Assembly: GCA_015501585.1 (NCBI GenBank)
Contig: JADNRY010000129.1
Span: 62,001 to 126,000 of the forward strand
Direction: 5' to 3'
Length of the DNA: 64,000 nt
Source of the DNA: Rhodocollybia butyracea
Lineage: Eukaryota > Basidiomycota > Agaricomycetes > Agaricales > Omphalotaceae
A program made the position numbers and the translations under genes. Each line of letters begins with the position of its first letter. Within the stretch, counting starts at the first letter, position 1. Positions 42,708 to 58,463 of the stretch are shown here, one piece after another. Below the pieces are notes generated by a model that was not told the DNA's origin, made no database searches, and was given only the letters and a program-made list of their open reading frames with translations.

Positions 42708-44403
42708 TACGAAGGCAACAAAGCAGGGTGTTAGAGTGAGCCTTTTTAATCCTTTCTTGGAGGCTATACTATATATACACAAGTAGATAATTAGACTGCC
42801 GTACCGGGCGGGAATACACAGACGGTGCTAGTTCTGAATGCATTGGCGGAAAACCAAGGACGGCCCTCGATTCTTGTAGGATTTGGTCCATCTGGCTTAA
42901 TTTCGGGTCATGGAGTCAGGACTTTCAGCTGAGGCCAGAAGCCTTGTAATACCGCCGGCAACGTTTTTTTCGATGGGGAATATCTTCAGCCACTTGAAGG
43001 AAGAGGAAACCGGCTAGGTGGTCCCTGTTTAAGGAGCAGCCGGAGCTCACGCTACACGCATGGTGTCATACATGTGCGCTGTGGATACTAGAGTATAATC
43101 CTGGTTTGCATAGCGCTACTACATTATCTTTTTGGGTCTCAATGCGCACTGCAATATAGGGATAAAACAGTCCTCGGCCTCACGTGGAATCTCCTAGCTC
43201 ACAAACCAGCGACCGGACACTCAGATTCTCCGACTCGGAGAATACCTCTTGGGATTCAAGACATGTATAACGACATATTCCCTGCCCGGGACGTGCATAT
43301 CCCAGGTAAAGTCGCAAGGCTGTGTTGAAAAGCTCCGAAGCGCTAGTTTGTGTTTCGTAGAATCGGTGACACATAGAGGGAAATAGTTATTCAATCAAAA
43401 ATTGTGTCTTCTTTGCCGCCTCATCCTGCAACACATGAATTTTAGCGTAAAACGTAGAAAGCCCAACTAGAATGTGCGACTCATTGCGGACGGCCAAAGC
43501 TGTAGATCTCAGCCCAATTTAGGAAATACACATGTTCGAGAATTTGTTCCTCATGATGGAAGGGTCCAGACCTTTGACGGCATGAGAAATCGAAGAAAAA
43601 TTCACAGCAGACTGGTTCGGGGGTTCTGCACAGTGCATTTAATTCGGGCAGGGATTCGAGTAGATTCAAGTACATAGGTGTAGGGCTTGTTTGATGGAAA
43701 TTTCAAAGTAACGACTATTATAATCGGTGCATTATGGGGACTGTCTGTGTAGTGTTTAACTTTAAAAAAACTGAGGTTTTCTTTTTCCAGGGGTGAGGAG
43801 GTCGGCATAAGATTGGTGGAAAATCGATCTTGGAGTAAAAGATCGGGGCGCACCAAGGAGGGTAGGTTTTCGACGGAGCTGCTACTAGTAGTCTGCAGCG
43901 TGCAATACACATAGTACCTGCTGTTTCATTCGAATAGCGTCAGAACTTGGCAGAACAGGATGCAGAATATGTCTATCTATATCGAGTTTGAGGGCTTCAC
44001 ATTAGAAATTACTATGCTCAACTATGATTTTGTTTCATGTATCTTCCTTATCCAAGTGTTTCCTCCCTTTCAATCTCTTAACATCTCTCCTCATCCCACC
44101 CACCCAATTTGACTCGAAAATTCTCCCTTCTCGCCAAATATGTTTGTCCGCGGTGCCTGAACTTCCTGGTGCTACCGACGCTTCTCAATTGCGGCGTCTC
44201 GATAATAGTTACGCACAAAATTCCAAGCATTTATAATACAGTTGAATCGACCGATACAATGCGCCGGCGCACACGCCTATTTTGATATACAAAGAAAGAT
44301 AGATAGATCACCGCCTTCCTCAGGCTCTTCACGCACTATTGCTCGGAGGTGTCGAGTACTGACGCGAGCAAATACATTTTTTTGAAGTCGTTGACCCGAC
44401 TCT
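42708..44403. other. Intergenic
   Basis: Upstream of copy B (TATATATA at about 42769-42776), with diverged repeats of 39.8-41.1 kb. No gene; the short open frames here have no support. Confidence 0.5.
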
Positions 44404-46192
<1,789 letters not shown>

Positions 46193-48022
46193 CTGGTATG
46201 TTTTTTTTTTGGAAGACTGGTGTTGGCTTGTGGTGGGATAAAGGATAGATAGCTTTGATGAAGCAGCGATGGTTTAGTAGATGAAAATTTTAGTGACTCG
46301 AAAATTTGAAGTCCATATAATTAGAAATAACGTCATTAGGCACATGATTTGGCGGTGATTCACTGAACACCGAACTACTCCCTGCTCCAGCTCATCGTAC
46401 GCCGTCGTCGTCGTGGTATTCAAGCAGAGTTACCTGCAGTTGCAAGTACTTATTTCGATGCAGCACCACCACCTACTTGCGCGTCACTCTTATGGCGGAT
46501 AATTCGGCTCAAACATAAATATTTAAATCTTCGCGCTTGGCCTGGACTATTGGCTCCCTTCGATAGCAATTGTCGATGCCGTGACAACCAACCAACGATC
46601 GCCTACTACTTCTCCCTGCGGCTCTTAATCGACACCTCACTCTCATCGTAACTCTTTATAGTGGATGGCTAGATTGGGATAAGGAACAAGAACAGGAGCC
46701 AGCTAGACTATCCTCTAATAAAATTTCTTGGATATGTTTGCGCTCGTACTCTTCAAATGAGGCTTCTGATAATCCAAGATAGCTGCATGAAGTGTTCATA
46801 CAATATCTATTGGACGGGGTTGCGATTGGAGATGATATCTTTGCAAGTATAGGCGGAACTCGTCCGTTGTCACGACTGTTTGACGGTCAGATAGCTTCCG
46901 ATTTTTCGACACGGACGTGTCAAGAGACAAATTACTGAAGATCTCGTCTGAACCAAGGATTCGGACCAACTCCTTGCCTTCTTCTCTCATGATTAATTCT
47001 TAGCTTGATTCGCGGTCCGGCCTTTCAATCTTGAAAATTACATCCACTTTTTCCATCCTTTTACTTACCACGGCGTATTTCCGATGCTCCAATGATTTGT
47101 GGTTACAGCTCGTCTTTCACTCCCTCAATCGATATCTTGTGCGGAGCTCCGACTTATTGGAGAAGCCATCTTTCTTGCTATCTCATGTGGCTGGTTCCAA
47201 TCATTCTTCGCATCCCGAATCCAAACTCCACCTGCCGTTCTCTTGGTACGTCGAGTATCAGGATCCAATCGAACATCCAAAGGTCATGGAGAAGTTTGTG
47301 GGCATGTCAGACCATTCATGCGTTATTCTTTCAATGTCCTGCAGCTCCAGGACAAATTACTTAGTGTTGTTGTCACTATAGTTGCACTCTACTGACCTGA
47401 AGATTGGCTGAATGACATCTTCTGATGTGACGCGTAACTAAACGTCTCAACGATTTTGGGCCGCGTACAGCACAAGATTATGCGACGCTAGGTCTCCGCC
47501 TCGGGTTATCTTGCTCTTCTCCTTTCCGAGAGCTTTGAGTCATTCCTTATACCACCCCAAACGAGAAACCTGGTAGCTTCGGGGAAGTTTGTATTTCTTT
47601 TGACGCAAATTGTGGGAGGATGCAGTTGGGAAGAAAATAGGCGTGGTGTCGGAATGGCTGGCATACTCGAACCCTCAAGTAAACTTGGACCGCGGATTGG
47701 ACCACGGATTGCTTCGAAATCTCGGTATAGCTTGACCTATTGGCCAAGGCGGAAGCGATAAGTAAAGTTATCATTCCGATTGGTGGAGTGTAGAAGGATG
47801 GAAGGAAGAGTCTATCACACCGCGTGGTCCTGGAGCTGGACCCCGGATCCGTGGATCGTGGAAAGGCGATTGGAATGGAAGCATCAAAGATTCCTTCTAA
47901 GTCAACACTAAAATATTAAAACATAAACGTATGTGTAGGTACCTAGTACACTGTTGTACTTTACAATACTTTGTATAGTGTTACAGGTCAAGGCTCCATT
48001 AAATTAGTCCAGTGATGACCGT
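46193..48022. other. Intergenic
   Basis: 1.8 kb without a supported gene. Three overlapping plus-strand frames at 47031-47395 have no start context, splice logic or family motif. Confidence 0.5.
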
Positions 48023-49859
<1,837 letters not shown>

Positions 49860-51473
49860 GATGTACCAAGGTCAAGTTTGAAGAGTGAGATGGGTTTTCC
49901 TCCCCCAGATTCCAGGTATTTATACAGCTACCACTGCCACCCAATGAGGGTATTCCGTTCTCGAATGAAACAAATGGGAATTGCTACAGCGGTGTAAACC
50001 ACGATTATGGGCTGTTGCCAGTCATGGGTATCATGCCCAAAAATATTTACAGCAGCCGCAGGAACGGATTTCGGGTTAATAGAATGTTCTATTTTTGAAC
50101 CAACGCTTATTTATGTGTCGTCGCAGTACTGAGTTCTTTTTTTTGTGTGCGGGTTTAGGTTGGCAAGAAAGATTGGATGTATAGCAATTCCCGAAGACCG
50201 CTTGTGCCGCTGTCCTGGTCCATACCTTTGGAATTTCGGTCGATCAGGCGTTGATCTTGAGTAATACCCTTCCTTCTATTTGACAGATGTATAGTTCAAA
50301 AATAGAAACTCACCGACAGGCACCAACATTGAACGCAGCAGAAAGAGAGATCGGAGTCCAGGTGAAAGAGTAAAGCACGCTTCGCGACGCGTCAACCGGC
50401 GAGTCACATGGTCGTGCGAACGCTAAACTTTGAACTCTGAGCTTGCACAATTCTGTTAACCATAACTCAAGGCCTTAGACCTAATCTATTGGCAGTTCCA
50501 GCGGATTGAGACGCACAACCAGAGATTTGGGTCTCTCAAATAAACTAAAACATGCGTGACAGCTACGATCGCCTGTCTACGTTGTACAATCGTTCTGCGA
50601 TCTGGCGGGATTGTGTAAAAGGTCACTGTCTGAACTTGAAACCGCAGTTTTAATACAGCTAGTCAGAATTCAACCAGCTCCTTACATCGAGGTCGTCATT
50701 TTGCGTACATAGTATCATAGCATCCTCTGCCCGGAACCGCGGACGCTGTTCATTCCGGTACACTAGCACACGTATCATTGGTTGGATTAATATCGAGCAG
50801 TACGGAAGCGATATGCCCTGCAGTGCCGCTCGACAACCAATGTCAGATATCATGTGGAAGGCTACACTGCACGGTCGCTAGATGGAACGAAAGTTGAATT
50901 GGATCCCCTCCCTCGGACCTGTATATATTGGCCGCAGAGAGTCCAAAGGAGCTTTCTACTTCAACTCCGTTTTGTGTCCTATTTACGAAGATATATTTAT
51001 AAGTACACGTCGGTCATGGCTCTCGGGCGACGTAGATGGTTTTATGCAAATTCCGCCACAAGCCTGTTGGACCCGCCGAATGGTATCTCAAGTTTACCCT
51101 GAACATTTTCTCAACAACACCCGACTCCGCTACTGCGAATATTCTAGATAGTCGCAGCGACTATCCCTCACCACTTCACCACTCATGGTGCGATACTAGA
51201 TCGGACCATCAAATGTTAGCGGTACGAATGGAGTCGGTAAGGCCTGTAGTCGGATTATCGAGGATGACAGTTGGCCAAAACTAAAAGGCCATTGACAACC
51301 GAAAGACACCAGATTGTAATTGATATACTTATATATACGGAGGAAACATGAACTTATGTTTTGCACTCTGGGTCGTAATTGCGATTCAGTACTGAGTTGA
51401 ACTTAAGTTGGGAAAAACGTTGTAAGCACATTGAAAATATAGAAGAAGAATCAAAGGCCTGTCTAACACATCC
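49860..51473. other. Intergenic
   Basis: Apart from the peroxidase promoter, no gene supported. Overlapping plus-strand frames at 50854-51284 share no motif with known families. Confidence 0.5.
49917..49924 (-). promoter_or_regulatory. TATA box of the peroxidase gene
   Basis: TATAAATA on the minus strand, 58-65 bp upstream of the ATG at 49859. This is a standard distance for a short-leader secreted-enzyme gene. Confidence 0.65.
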
Positions 51474-53909
51474 TTATTGACCCGTCAGCGCACCAACACT
51501 CTCCCAGAAACTATGAGCCAGTTTGAGCAAAACGAAATCTACCCTTGAAAAAAAAAGAAAAAATCCGACGTACTTGCATCGTGAAAGTTGGCCGTTAGGA
51601 ATGGGAGTGACTTGGACATCGGGTTCGTTGCCAACAGTTTGATTAAAAAGTATTTCAGTATTGGCTTCCGAGTATAGCTCCCAGGAGGGTGTAATGGTTG
51701 GAACTATTTTGTCATTGGGGTTCTGCGAAACCACGAATGCCAAGAAACCTCCTTGGAATGCCTGAAGGAATTGTGTATTGTTGAAGGAGGGAGTTCCTTG
51801 GCTGTAGTATACTTTAAGGATCTATCTGTGCACCAAGCCATATGGCTATCCTACCTCGTAAAATAGTATGTAAGATCTTCCCCGTGAATTGCGGGAGGGA
51901 TTGCTAGTAAAGGTTAGTATCGTAAACAATCGTTTACCCTTGTACATACCGAATTGCCCCTGTTGGCTTATGTGAGATGCGTCACTTGGTAAACATTTGG
52001 ATAGGTACCTTCCAAGAGCTTTTGGGAAACGCACTCAAGAGATAAAATGTGGGACAAATGAAAATTGCTGTCGATTCCCTCAATCAGCAAAGTATCATTC
52101 ATGAAGACAATTTGAATATTCATACAGTCACCCATGATTAGATTATTCTGTACAAGTGGCGTGCCCAAGTCCGCGTAAAGCTGAGCAGTCTGCTCGGCTT
52201 GCTGCGGTCCGAATTTGGGGAAGAGCGTGCTGGCGTAAATCGATGCATTCATCGGGTCAGCTTGATTGACGAAAATATTGCCTTCGTTCGTGTTGGTGAT
52301 AGAAAGAAGCGCTTTCTGTGTAGATTACATAGTCAGAATATGAACACAGTGGCAAAACAGGCTACACTGGCTTACTCCGTTGACTTTTCCTTGCTTCAAC
52401 GACTCGATAGGACGCTGTCTGATAAAAGATCCATCGATTACTGGTACAAACAAAAAAGTTCCGAAGAAGCCCCCAAGGTTGATGTTAGAGTTGACGGTGC
52501 CAAGGGTATTGGCATCCACGGATCGGAGGCAGGCCAAGGAGTCAGCTGTAGAAGTGCAACTGGAGCCAGTAACAAGGATGAGAACAGATTTGATATCCTG
52601 GCAGGAAGAACAAACTTTGTTTGAGCAACAACTTCAGAGTATAGTGACTATGTATCAAGATTCTTGTTAGGATTAAGAATACAGTGACCAAGTAGAAGTA
52701 TACCTCGGGAATAGTGTCATTGTACAAATACTGGGACGGAAGGAAAGTTGAGCTCGTCATGGCTCCTCGAAATAGCTGTGGGGAAGTCTGGCCATCCTGA
52801 GCCACAATGTGTTGTAGTACAGATCCAGCACCTATAAGTCTATAGTTAGGTAACGTGCAATCGTGAAAAGACGTTTCCGAACCTGCGCTCTCACCCCAAA
52901 TCGTTACCTTCGTTGGATCCCCACCAAACTTGGAGATCTAGTTTATGCATCAAGTATTATAGTTGGGTTTGATGGAAGAAGAAAAGGAAACTGACGTGAG
53001 ACCGCACCCAGCGCAGTGCAAAATCTTGGTCAACTATGTTCGACCAACTATTAGTAACATCGTGGGAAGAGGTAAGAGATCAAGCTGACGTAATCCAGCA
53101 TTGAGGTCTCCGTCCTCTTTGACTTCTGATCCCGGAAGGAAGCCTATCAAGTGAAGACTGGGTTTGAGGAGAGAACAAAAGAGGTCTTGATCACAAACCA
53201 AAAAGTCCTAGTCTGTATTGTATAATAACCAGCACTATTTCATTATGGGCCTCAGTCATTATGTCAGAACCAGTAAATTGAGCAGCGTCGCCAGCAATAT
53301 AACTGAGGAAAGAAGTTCAGCTTTAGTAGACTGGCAGACGAAACATTTGGTGTAATACCCTCCACCGTGAATCCAGACCAGAACTGGCAAAGGTTTGTCT
53401 GGAACCGTATCTCCAGGGAAGTAAGTGCTTGAAGGCGCGTCAACGGATACATCATCGCTAGAGTCAAATGACGAGTAGAATTTACTTCAAGAACAAACAA
53501 TCCTCAGTTTCTGTTGCTGATTGTCTTTTGTTGATTGCCTCAAGAGGGTTGGTGGGAGCTGACCCGGTAGGCGCTTGGAAACACGGTATAGGTTCCGTGT
53601 CAGCTTGCTGGACAACACTATCATCGTTGGCGGGGGCCTGGGGCGCTCTGAAACGTAGTTCACCTAGAGATGTATCCATTAGCAACTTGTCATAATTCAT
53701 ACGGAATACTGACCAGTAGGTGGGGCGGCGTACCGCATACCGAGATAATTGGTGACATTATTAAGCGAGTCAAATACACCTTGATACTTTGCATATCCTA
53801 GGTCGATAATGGGCACAGCGTTGCTACCCCGAGAATAGATGAGAGGAGAAGGAGACGCTAGTGCGAAAGGCAGCAGTACAGCGAGTGCGGTAAATCCAAG
53901 TATCGTCAT
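51474..53909 (-). CDS. Type-B carboxylesterase/lipase, array copy 1 (intact)
   Basis: Sixteen exons: 53714-53909, 53486-53663, 53359-53427, 53199-53302, 53090-53143, 52996-53033, 52883-52937, 52704-52831, 52616-52647, 52376-52559, 52126-52315, 52009-52067, 51950-51959, 51855-51903, 51574-51801, 51474-51510. They total 1611 nt, 536 aa. Secreted alpha/beta hydrolase: signal MTILGFTALAVLLPFALA, YLGMRYAAPPTG, EDCLFL, VLVWIHGGGY (oxyanion hole), GLFGFLPGSE, LNAGLLDQDFALRWV, TIWGESAGAGSVL (nucleophile Ser), AIHGED (catalytic His). Start chosen at MTILGF, because the TATA position in the paralogs leaves the upstream ATG outside the transcript. A 10-nt exon (51950-51959) encodes GQF. Likely hydrolyses extracellular esters; substrate unknown. 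Confidence 0.9.
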
Positions 53910-54600
53910 TTTGGTGGCAGGAATCAGTTGTAGTGCCATACCCAGGTTTTTGTACCCGGGTGCTCGTTCAAAACATACCGGTTTGAGGAAGGTACTCGGT
54001 CAGCTGGGCCAGGTCAGCGTCCAAACTTCAGATTATCCGGCTCGAGAGAGAAGGAAGTGGATTCATTGAAGCTCACGCGCTCACCAACGAGAAGCAGGAG
54101 AAGGCTTGAAGAAAGGAGGTGTGAAAATCGAATCCGAACAAAAGTCAGCCAAATGTTTTGTCCGTCACGCGACAACTTGCATGTACAGGCATGTACACTT
54201 GATGTACCGCATACGGAAATCAGGGTACATCCTTCAGATGTTGCATAGCTTGATCTCTATGCAACTTTGTCTTTTCGATGGTAATCATGCACGAGTGCTA
54301 ACAACAAACTCCCCTTTCCGGCCCGACTCATACTAGACTGGGTTCTTGCGCGGTACGTATAGCTTCGGAAACGGTGCAACCTTGCACCGAGGAACTTGGA
54401 TCTACTTGATAGCCTGCTCCGCTACAGCAGAAATCGCTCTCCCTTTGTCGTCACGGTGTGCCTCCAGACTGAGACTGTGGTTTTGAATTCAGACGAATAA
54501 AATTTACACCCTTCCTACTTTATCATCAGCCTTGTTTGTGCTGGGTAGTAGACCATGTTAATACTACGAGCTTAACATGACTTCTATTTTTGTCACTTCC
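53910..54600. promoter_or_regulatory. Upstream region of carboxylesterase copy 1
   Basis: A TATA-like TACAAAAA (minus) at about 53946-53953 replaces the TATAAAAA/TATAAAAG of copies 2 and 3. GGAGGTGTGAAAATCGAA at 54115-54132 recurs about 200 bp upstream of the other two copies. A TTATCCGGCTCGAG block (about 54029) also recurs. These are conserved promoter blocks or simply unerased duplication. Confidence 0.5.
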
Positions 54601-57019
54601 TTATTGCCCCGTTAGCGCACCAACACTCTCCCAGAAACTATGGACCGATCTGAGTAAAATGAAAGAGTGAAAGAAAGACAAACGCGACGTACTTGCATCG
54701 TGAAAGCTGGTCGTTAGGAATGGGAGTGGCTTGAATATCGGGTTCGTCACCAACAGTTCGGTTAAAAAGCATCTCAGTGTTGGCTACCGAGTAAAGCTCC
54801 CAAGAAGGTGTAATGGTTGGAGCTACCTTGTCATTGGGGTTCTGCGAAACCACGAATGCCATGAAACCTCCTTGGAACGCCTGGAGGAATTGGGTGTTGT
54901 TGAAGGAGGGGGTTCCTTGGCTGTACTAGACTTTGAGAAATGTTCTGTGTACTAAGCCATATAGCTATCCTACCTCGTAAAGTAGTATTCAACATCCTCT
55001 CCGTGAGTCGCGGGAGGGATTGCTAGGAAAAGTTCGTATGAGTTACGGTAAATATTTTTTGGATTGTCGTACCGAATTGCCCCTGTTAGCTCAGGTGAGG
55101 TTTGCGTTAGCGGATAATAGTTGCGTACGTACCTTCCACGAGGTTTGCGGAAACGCACTCAACAGATAAAATGTAGGACAAATGAAAATCGCTGTTCATC
55201 GCCCAGTCAGCAATGTGTCATTCAAGAAAAGACCACGAAAAGCTCCTACAGTCACCCATGATCAGGTCATTTTGTACGAGTGGTGTACCCAAGTCCGCAT
55301 AGAGCTGCGCAGCCTGGTTGGCCTCCTGTGATCCGAGATTTGGGAAGAGCATGCTGGCATAAACCGATGCGTTCATTGGGTCAGCCTGATTTACGAACAC
55401 AGTGCCTTCGTTCGTGTTGGTGATAGAAAGGAGTGCTTTCTACGTAGATAGCATGGTCAGAATGGAAGCACGACAAAACAAATTACGCTGGCTTACTCCG
55501 TTAACTTTTCCTTGTTTCAACGATTCCGTAGGACGTTGCCTGATAAATGATCCATCTACTACTGGTACAAACAGAAACGTTCCGAAGAATCCTTCCAGGC
55601 CGATGTTGGCATTAATCGTCCCAAGGGTGTTGGCATCTACGGATCGGAGGCAGGCTAAGGCGTCGGCTGCAGAAGTGCAACTTCAGCCAAGGATCAAGAT
55701 GAGGATCGATTCTGTGTCATGGTAGGGAGATGAACAAACTTTGTCTGCGTGACGACTTCAGAGAATAGTAACTGAGCATCATTGTCAGTACCATGGATGC
55801 GGTGGCTATGTAGGGGCATACCTCAGGAACAGTGTCATTGTACAGGTACTGGGATGGTAGGAAAGTTGAACTTGTCATGGCTCCTCGAAATAGCTGTGGG
55901 GAGGTCTGGCCATCCCGAGCCACAATGTGTTGTAGTACAGATCCAGCACCTAAAGGTTTCAATTCGGTAAGGTGTAAGTGTTAAGAGTAAAAATGGATCC
56001 AAACCTGCGCTCTCCCCCAAATAGTTACTTTCGTCGGATCCCCGCCAAACTTGGAGATCTAGATAGTATCATACTACGTCTAGTCATCGAGTTCGATAGA
56101 AGAAGAGAAAACTGACATGAGACTGCACCCAACGTAGTGCGAAATCTTGGTCAACTACGTCCAACTCAGATCAGTAACGATGTGGAAAGAGTAACAAGTC
56201 GAACTCACGTAATCCAGCATTGAGCTCTCCGTTTTCTTTGACCTCTGATCCTGGAAGGAAGCCTGCCAAGTGAAGACTAGGTTTGAGGGGAGAGTAGAGG
56301 AGGTCTTGAGCACAAACCAAATACTCCTAATCTGTATTGTATGATAACTAGCACTATTTCGTTATGGGCTTCGGTCATTAGGTCAGAACCAGTAAATTGA
56401 GCGGCATCGCCTCCAACATAGCTGAGGAAAGAAGCTCAGTTTCAGTGGATTGGCAGACAAGAATTAGTTCAATACCCTCCGCCATGAATCCAGACCAGAA
56501 CTGGCAAAGGTTTAGTCGGAACTGTACTTCCTGGGAAGTAAGTGCTTGAGAACGCGTCAACGGACACATCATGAGTAAACGATGAGTAAAATGTACTTCA
56601 AGAACAAGCAGTCCTCAGTTTCCGTTGCCGATTGTCTTTTGGTGATCGCCTCGAGAGGGTTGGTGGGAGCTATCCCATCCCCGGCTTGGAAACACGGTAT
56701 AGGTTCTGCGTTAGCTTGCTGGACAACACTATCGTCGTTGGCGGGGCTTGAGGCGCTCTGAAACGCAGATCACCTAAAGGTGTATCTATTAGAAGCCGAT
56801 CGTAGTTCATAGAAGGCACTAACCAGTAGGTGGGGCGGCATATCGTATACCAAGATAGTTGGTGACATTGTTAAGTGAGTCAAAGACACCTTGATACTTT
56901 GCATATCCTAGGTCGATAATGGGCACGGCGTTGCTACCCCGAGAATAGATGTGAGGAGAAGGGGATGCTAGTGCGAAAGGCAGCAGTACAGCGAGTGCGG
57001 TAAATCCAAATATCGTCAT
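54601..57019 (-). pseudogene. Type-B carboxylesterase/lipase, array copy 2, two frameshifts
   Basis: Same 16-exon layout as copies 1 and 3, starting MTIFGF at 57019 and ending TAA at 54601. Exon 2 (56597-56773) is 177 nt against 178. GCCCCGCC replaces GCCCCCGCC (about 56744), so the frame reaches a stop before the exon ends. In exon 7 the nucleophile region reads TGGGGGAGAGC where copy 1 has TGGGGTGAGAGC (about 56014), again one base short, breaking WGESAG. All other exons, splice sites and the 10-nt exon are kept, and catalytic HGED is present. Adding one base to each run restores the family reading. Either a very young pseudogene or two homopolymer undercalls. An apparent in-frame TGA near 55689 is inside an intron. 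Confidence 0.8.
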
Positions 57020-58463
57020 TTCTGTCGTAGGAGTCAGCTGCAAAGCATGAAGGTTTTTATACCCGGCCCCCCTCGTTTAGAACGAACTGGTATGAGGAAG
57101 GTACTTAGTCACAAACTTCAGTTTATCCGCTTGACCGCTCGAGAGAAGAGTGAATGTATTCATTGTAGCTCACGCGCTCACCAGCGAGAACCAGGAAAAG
57201 GCTTTAAGAAAAGAAGGTGTGAAAATCGAATCTTCAGTCGAATGGTATGTGCATCACGCGACAGCATGGACGCCGCATGCGGAAATCGGTGTACACCCTT
57301 CAGACGTCTATAGCGTGATCCTTTTGCAGTTTTGTTACTTCGAGTTCGATGGAAACATCGAGAAGAAAGAGACCGAATTGGAAATTTGGAATAACTTTAA
57401 GAAACAGGATCCTTATTACTTAAATAAGACTTGTAACGTGATAAGCATGTGATCGTTGAGAGCGCTCAGCGCACGCCTACTCAATTTCCACTTTTTCGAC
57501 GTACTACCAAATCATCTTGAAGACCCAATCCGGACTGGTGTCATCTCAGTCGACTGCAGAATCTAGCGCCTCCTCAACAATGTCTCTGCCAGACGAACGC
57601 GTCAGCAACAGGAGGTCAAAAAAAAACCTTGCTTACATGTCTCCTTATCCATTAGCCAAAAGCAAGGAACTGATGTGATTTGTGAAGGTCGGCTAGTATG
57701 GGTGGTCGAGGTTGTAGAGGGGAGTAATAACTCGGAAGGCTTGCCAGAACATGCTATGCCGACGAAGAGCCAGTTCATCTTATCCGCGAGCTATAATCAG
57801 GTCTTCATTTCCTTCCGTTTGCCAGCTTCCTCTGTACTAGCGTTGTATATCTCCTAGCTCACCATTTCTTACACTCCCATACACATTGTCCACACTGGAC
57901 GGTCCACGGACCTTTTCTACTTCCACTTTAGTGCCAGTGGAATCAGAAGTACCGTCGTCCAAAGGCTTACTTTGCGACACAAAATTCTCCCAGAAACACT
58001 CCACCAGGAAAGAGGCGTCCGAGGATGACGAAAGCCGAAGCTGGCAGGTTGTGCCTTTCGTGTAATCCGCGTAGTTGATGCAACTGGTACCTCTGAAACC
58101 GTCGCGACCACGGTCAGGCCTTTCGCTGTGCTTACACTGTCTTTCTCTTTCTGGAAGTCCTAGGAGTTCCGAAAACGAACATTCGTGAAAAGCGCGCAGC
58201 GTGTCTTATTCGTTTCGGGATGTACGTTCCGAGTGAAGAAGAGGCAGTTCAGCGCGTACGGGGATGTGGAAAGTATAGGAGCTGTAGATGACGAGGTTGC
58301 GGAGGTAGGCCATTGACAGCTGGTTTCCGCAGAGCAAGTCTTTACATAATATTTAACTTTCAAACAAGATCTATTTCCTTATCAGCTCATCGTCAGCTTT
58401 GTTTGTGCTGGCTAGTAGATCGTGTTAATACTACTAGCTTAACATGCCATCCATACCACCTTC
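57020..58463. promoter_or_regulatory. Upstream region of carboxylesterase copy 2 and spacer
   Basis: TATAAAAA (minus) at 57054-57061, 35-42 bp above the ATG at 57019. The GAAGGTGTGAAAATCGAA block is at 57213-57230. The remaining ~1.1 kb has no supported gene. Confidence 0.55.

Noticed and set aside
47031..47395. Three overlapping plus-strand ORFs of 90-116 aa
   Set aside because: No motif, no splice-supported extension and no conserved context.
55680..55692. In-frame TGA in esterase copy 2 near 55689
   Set aside because: Comparison with copies 1 and 3 puts it in the intron GTTTGT...AAG before TTGCACTTCT; not a nonsense mutation.
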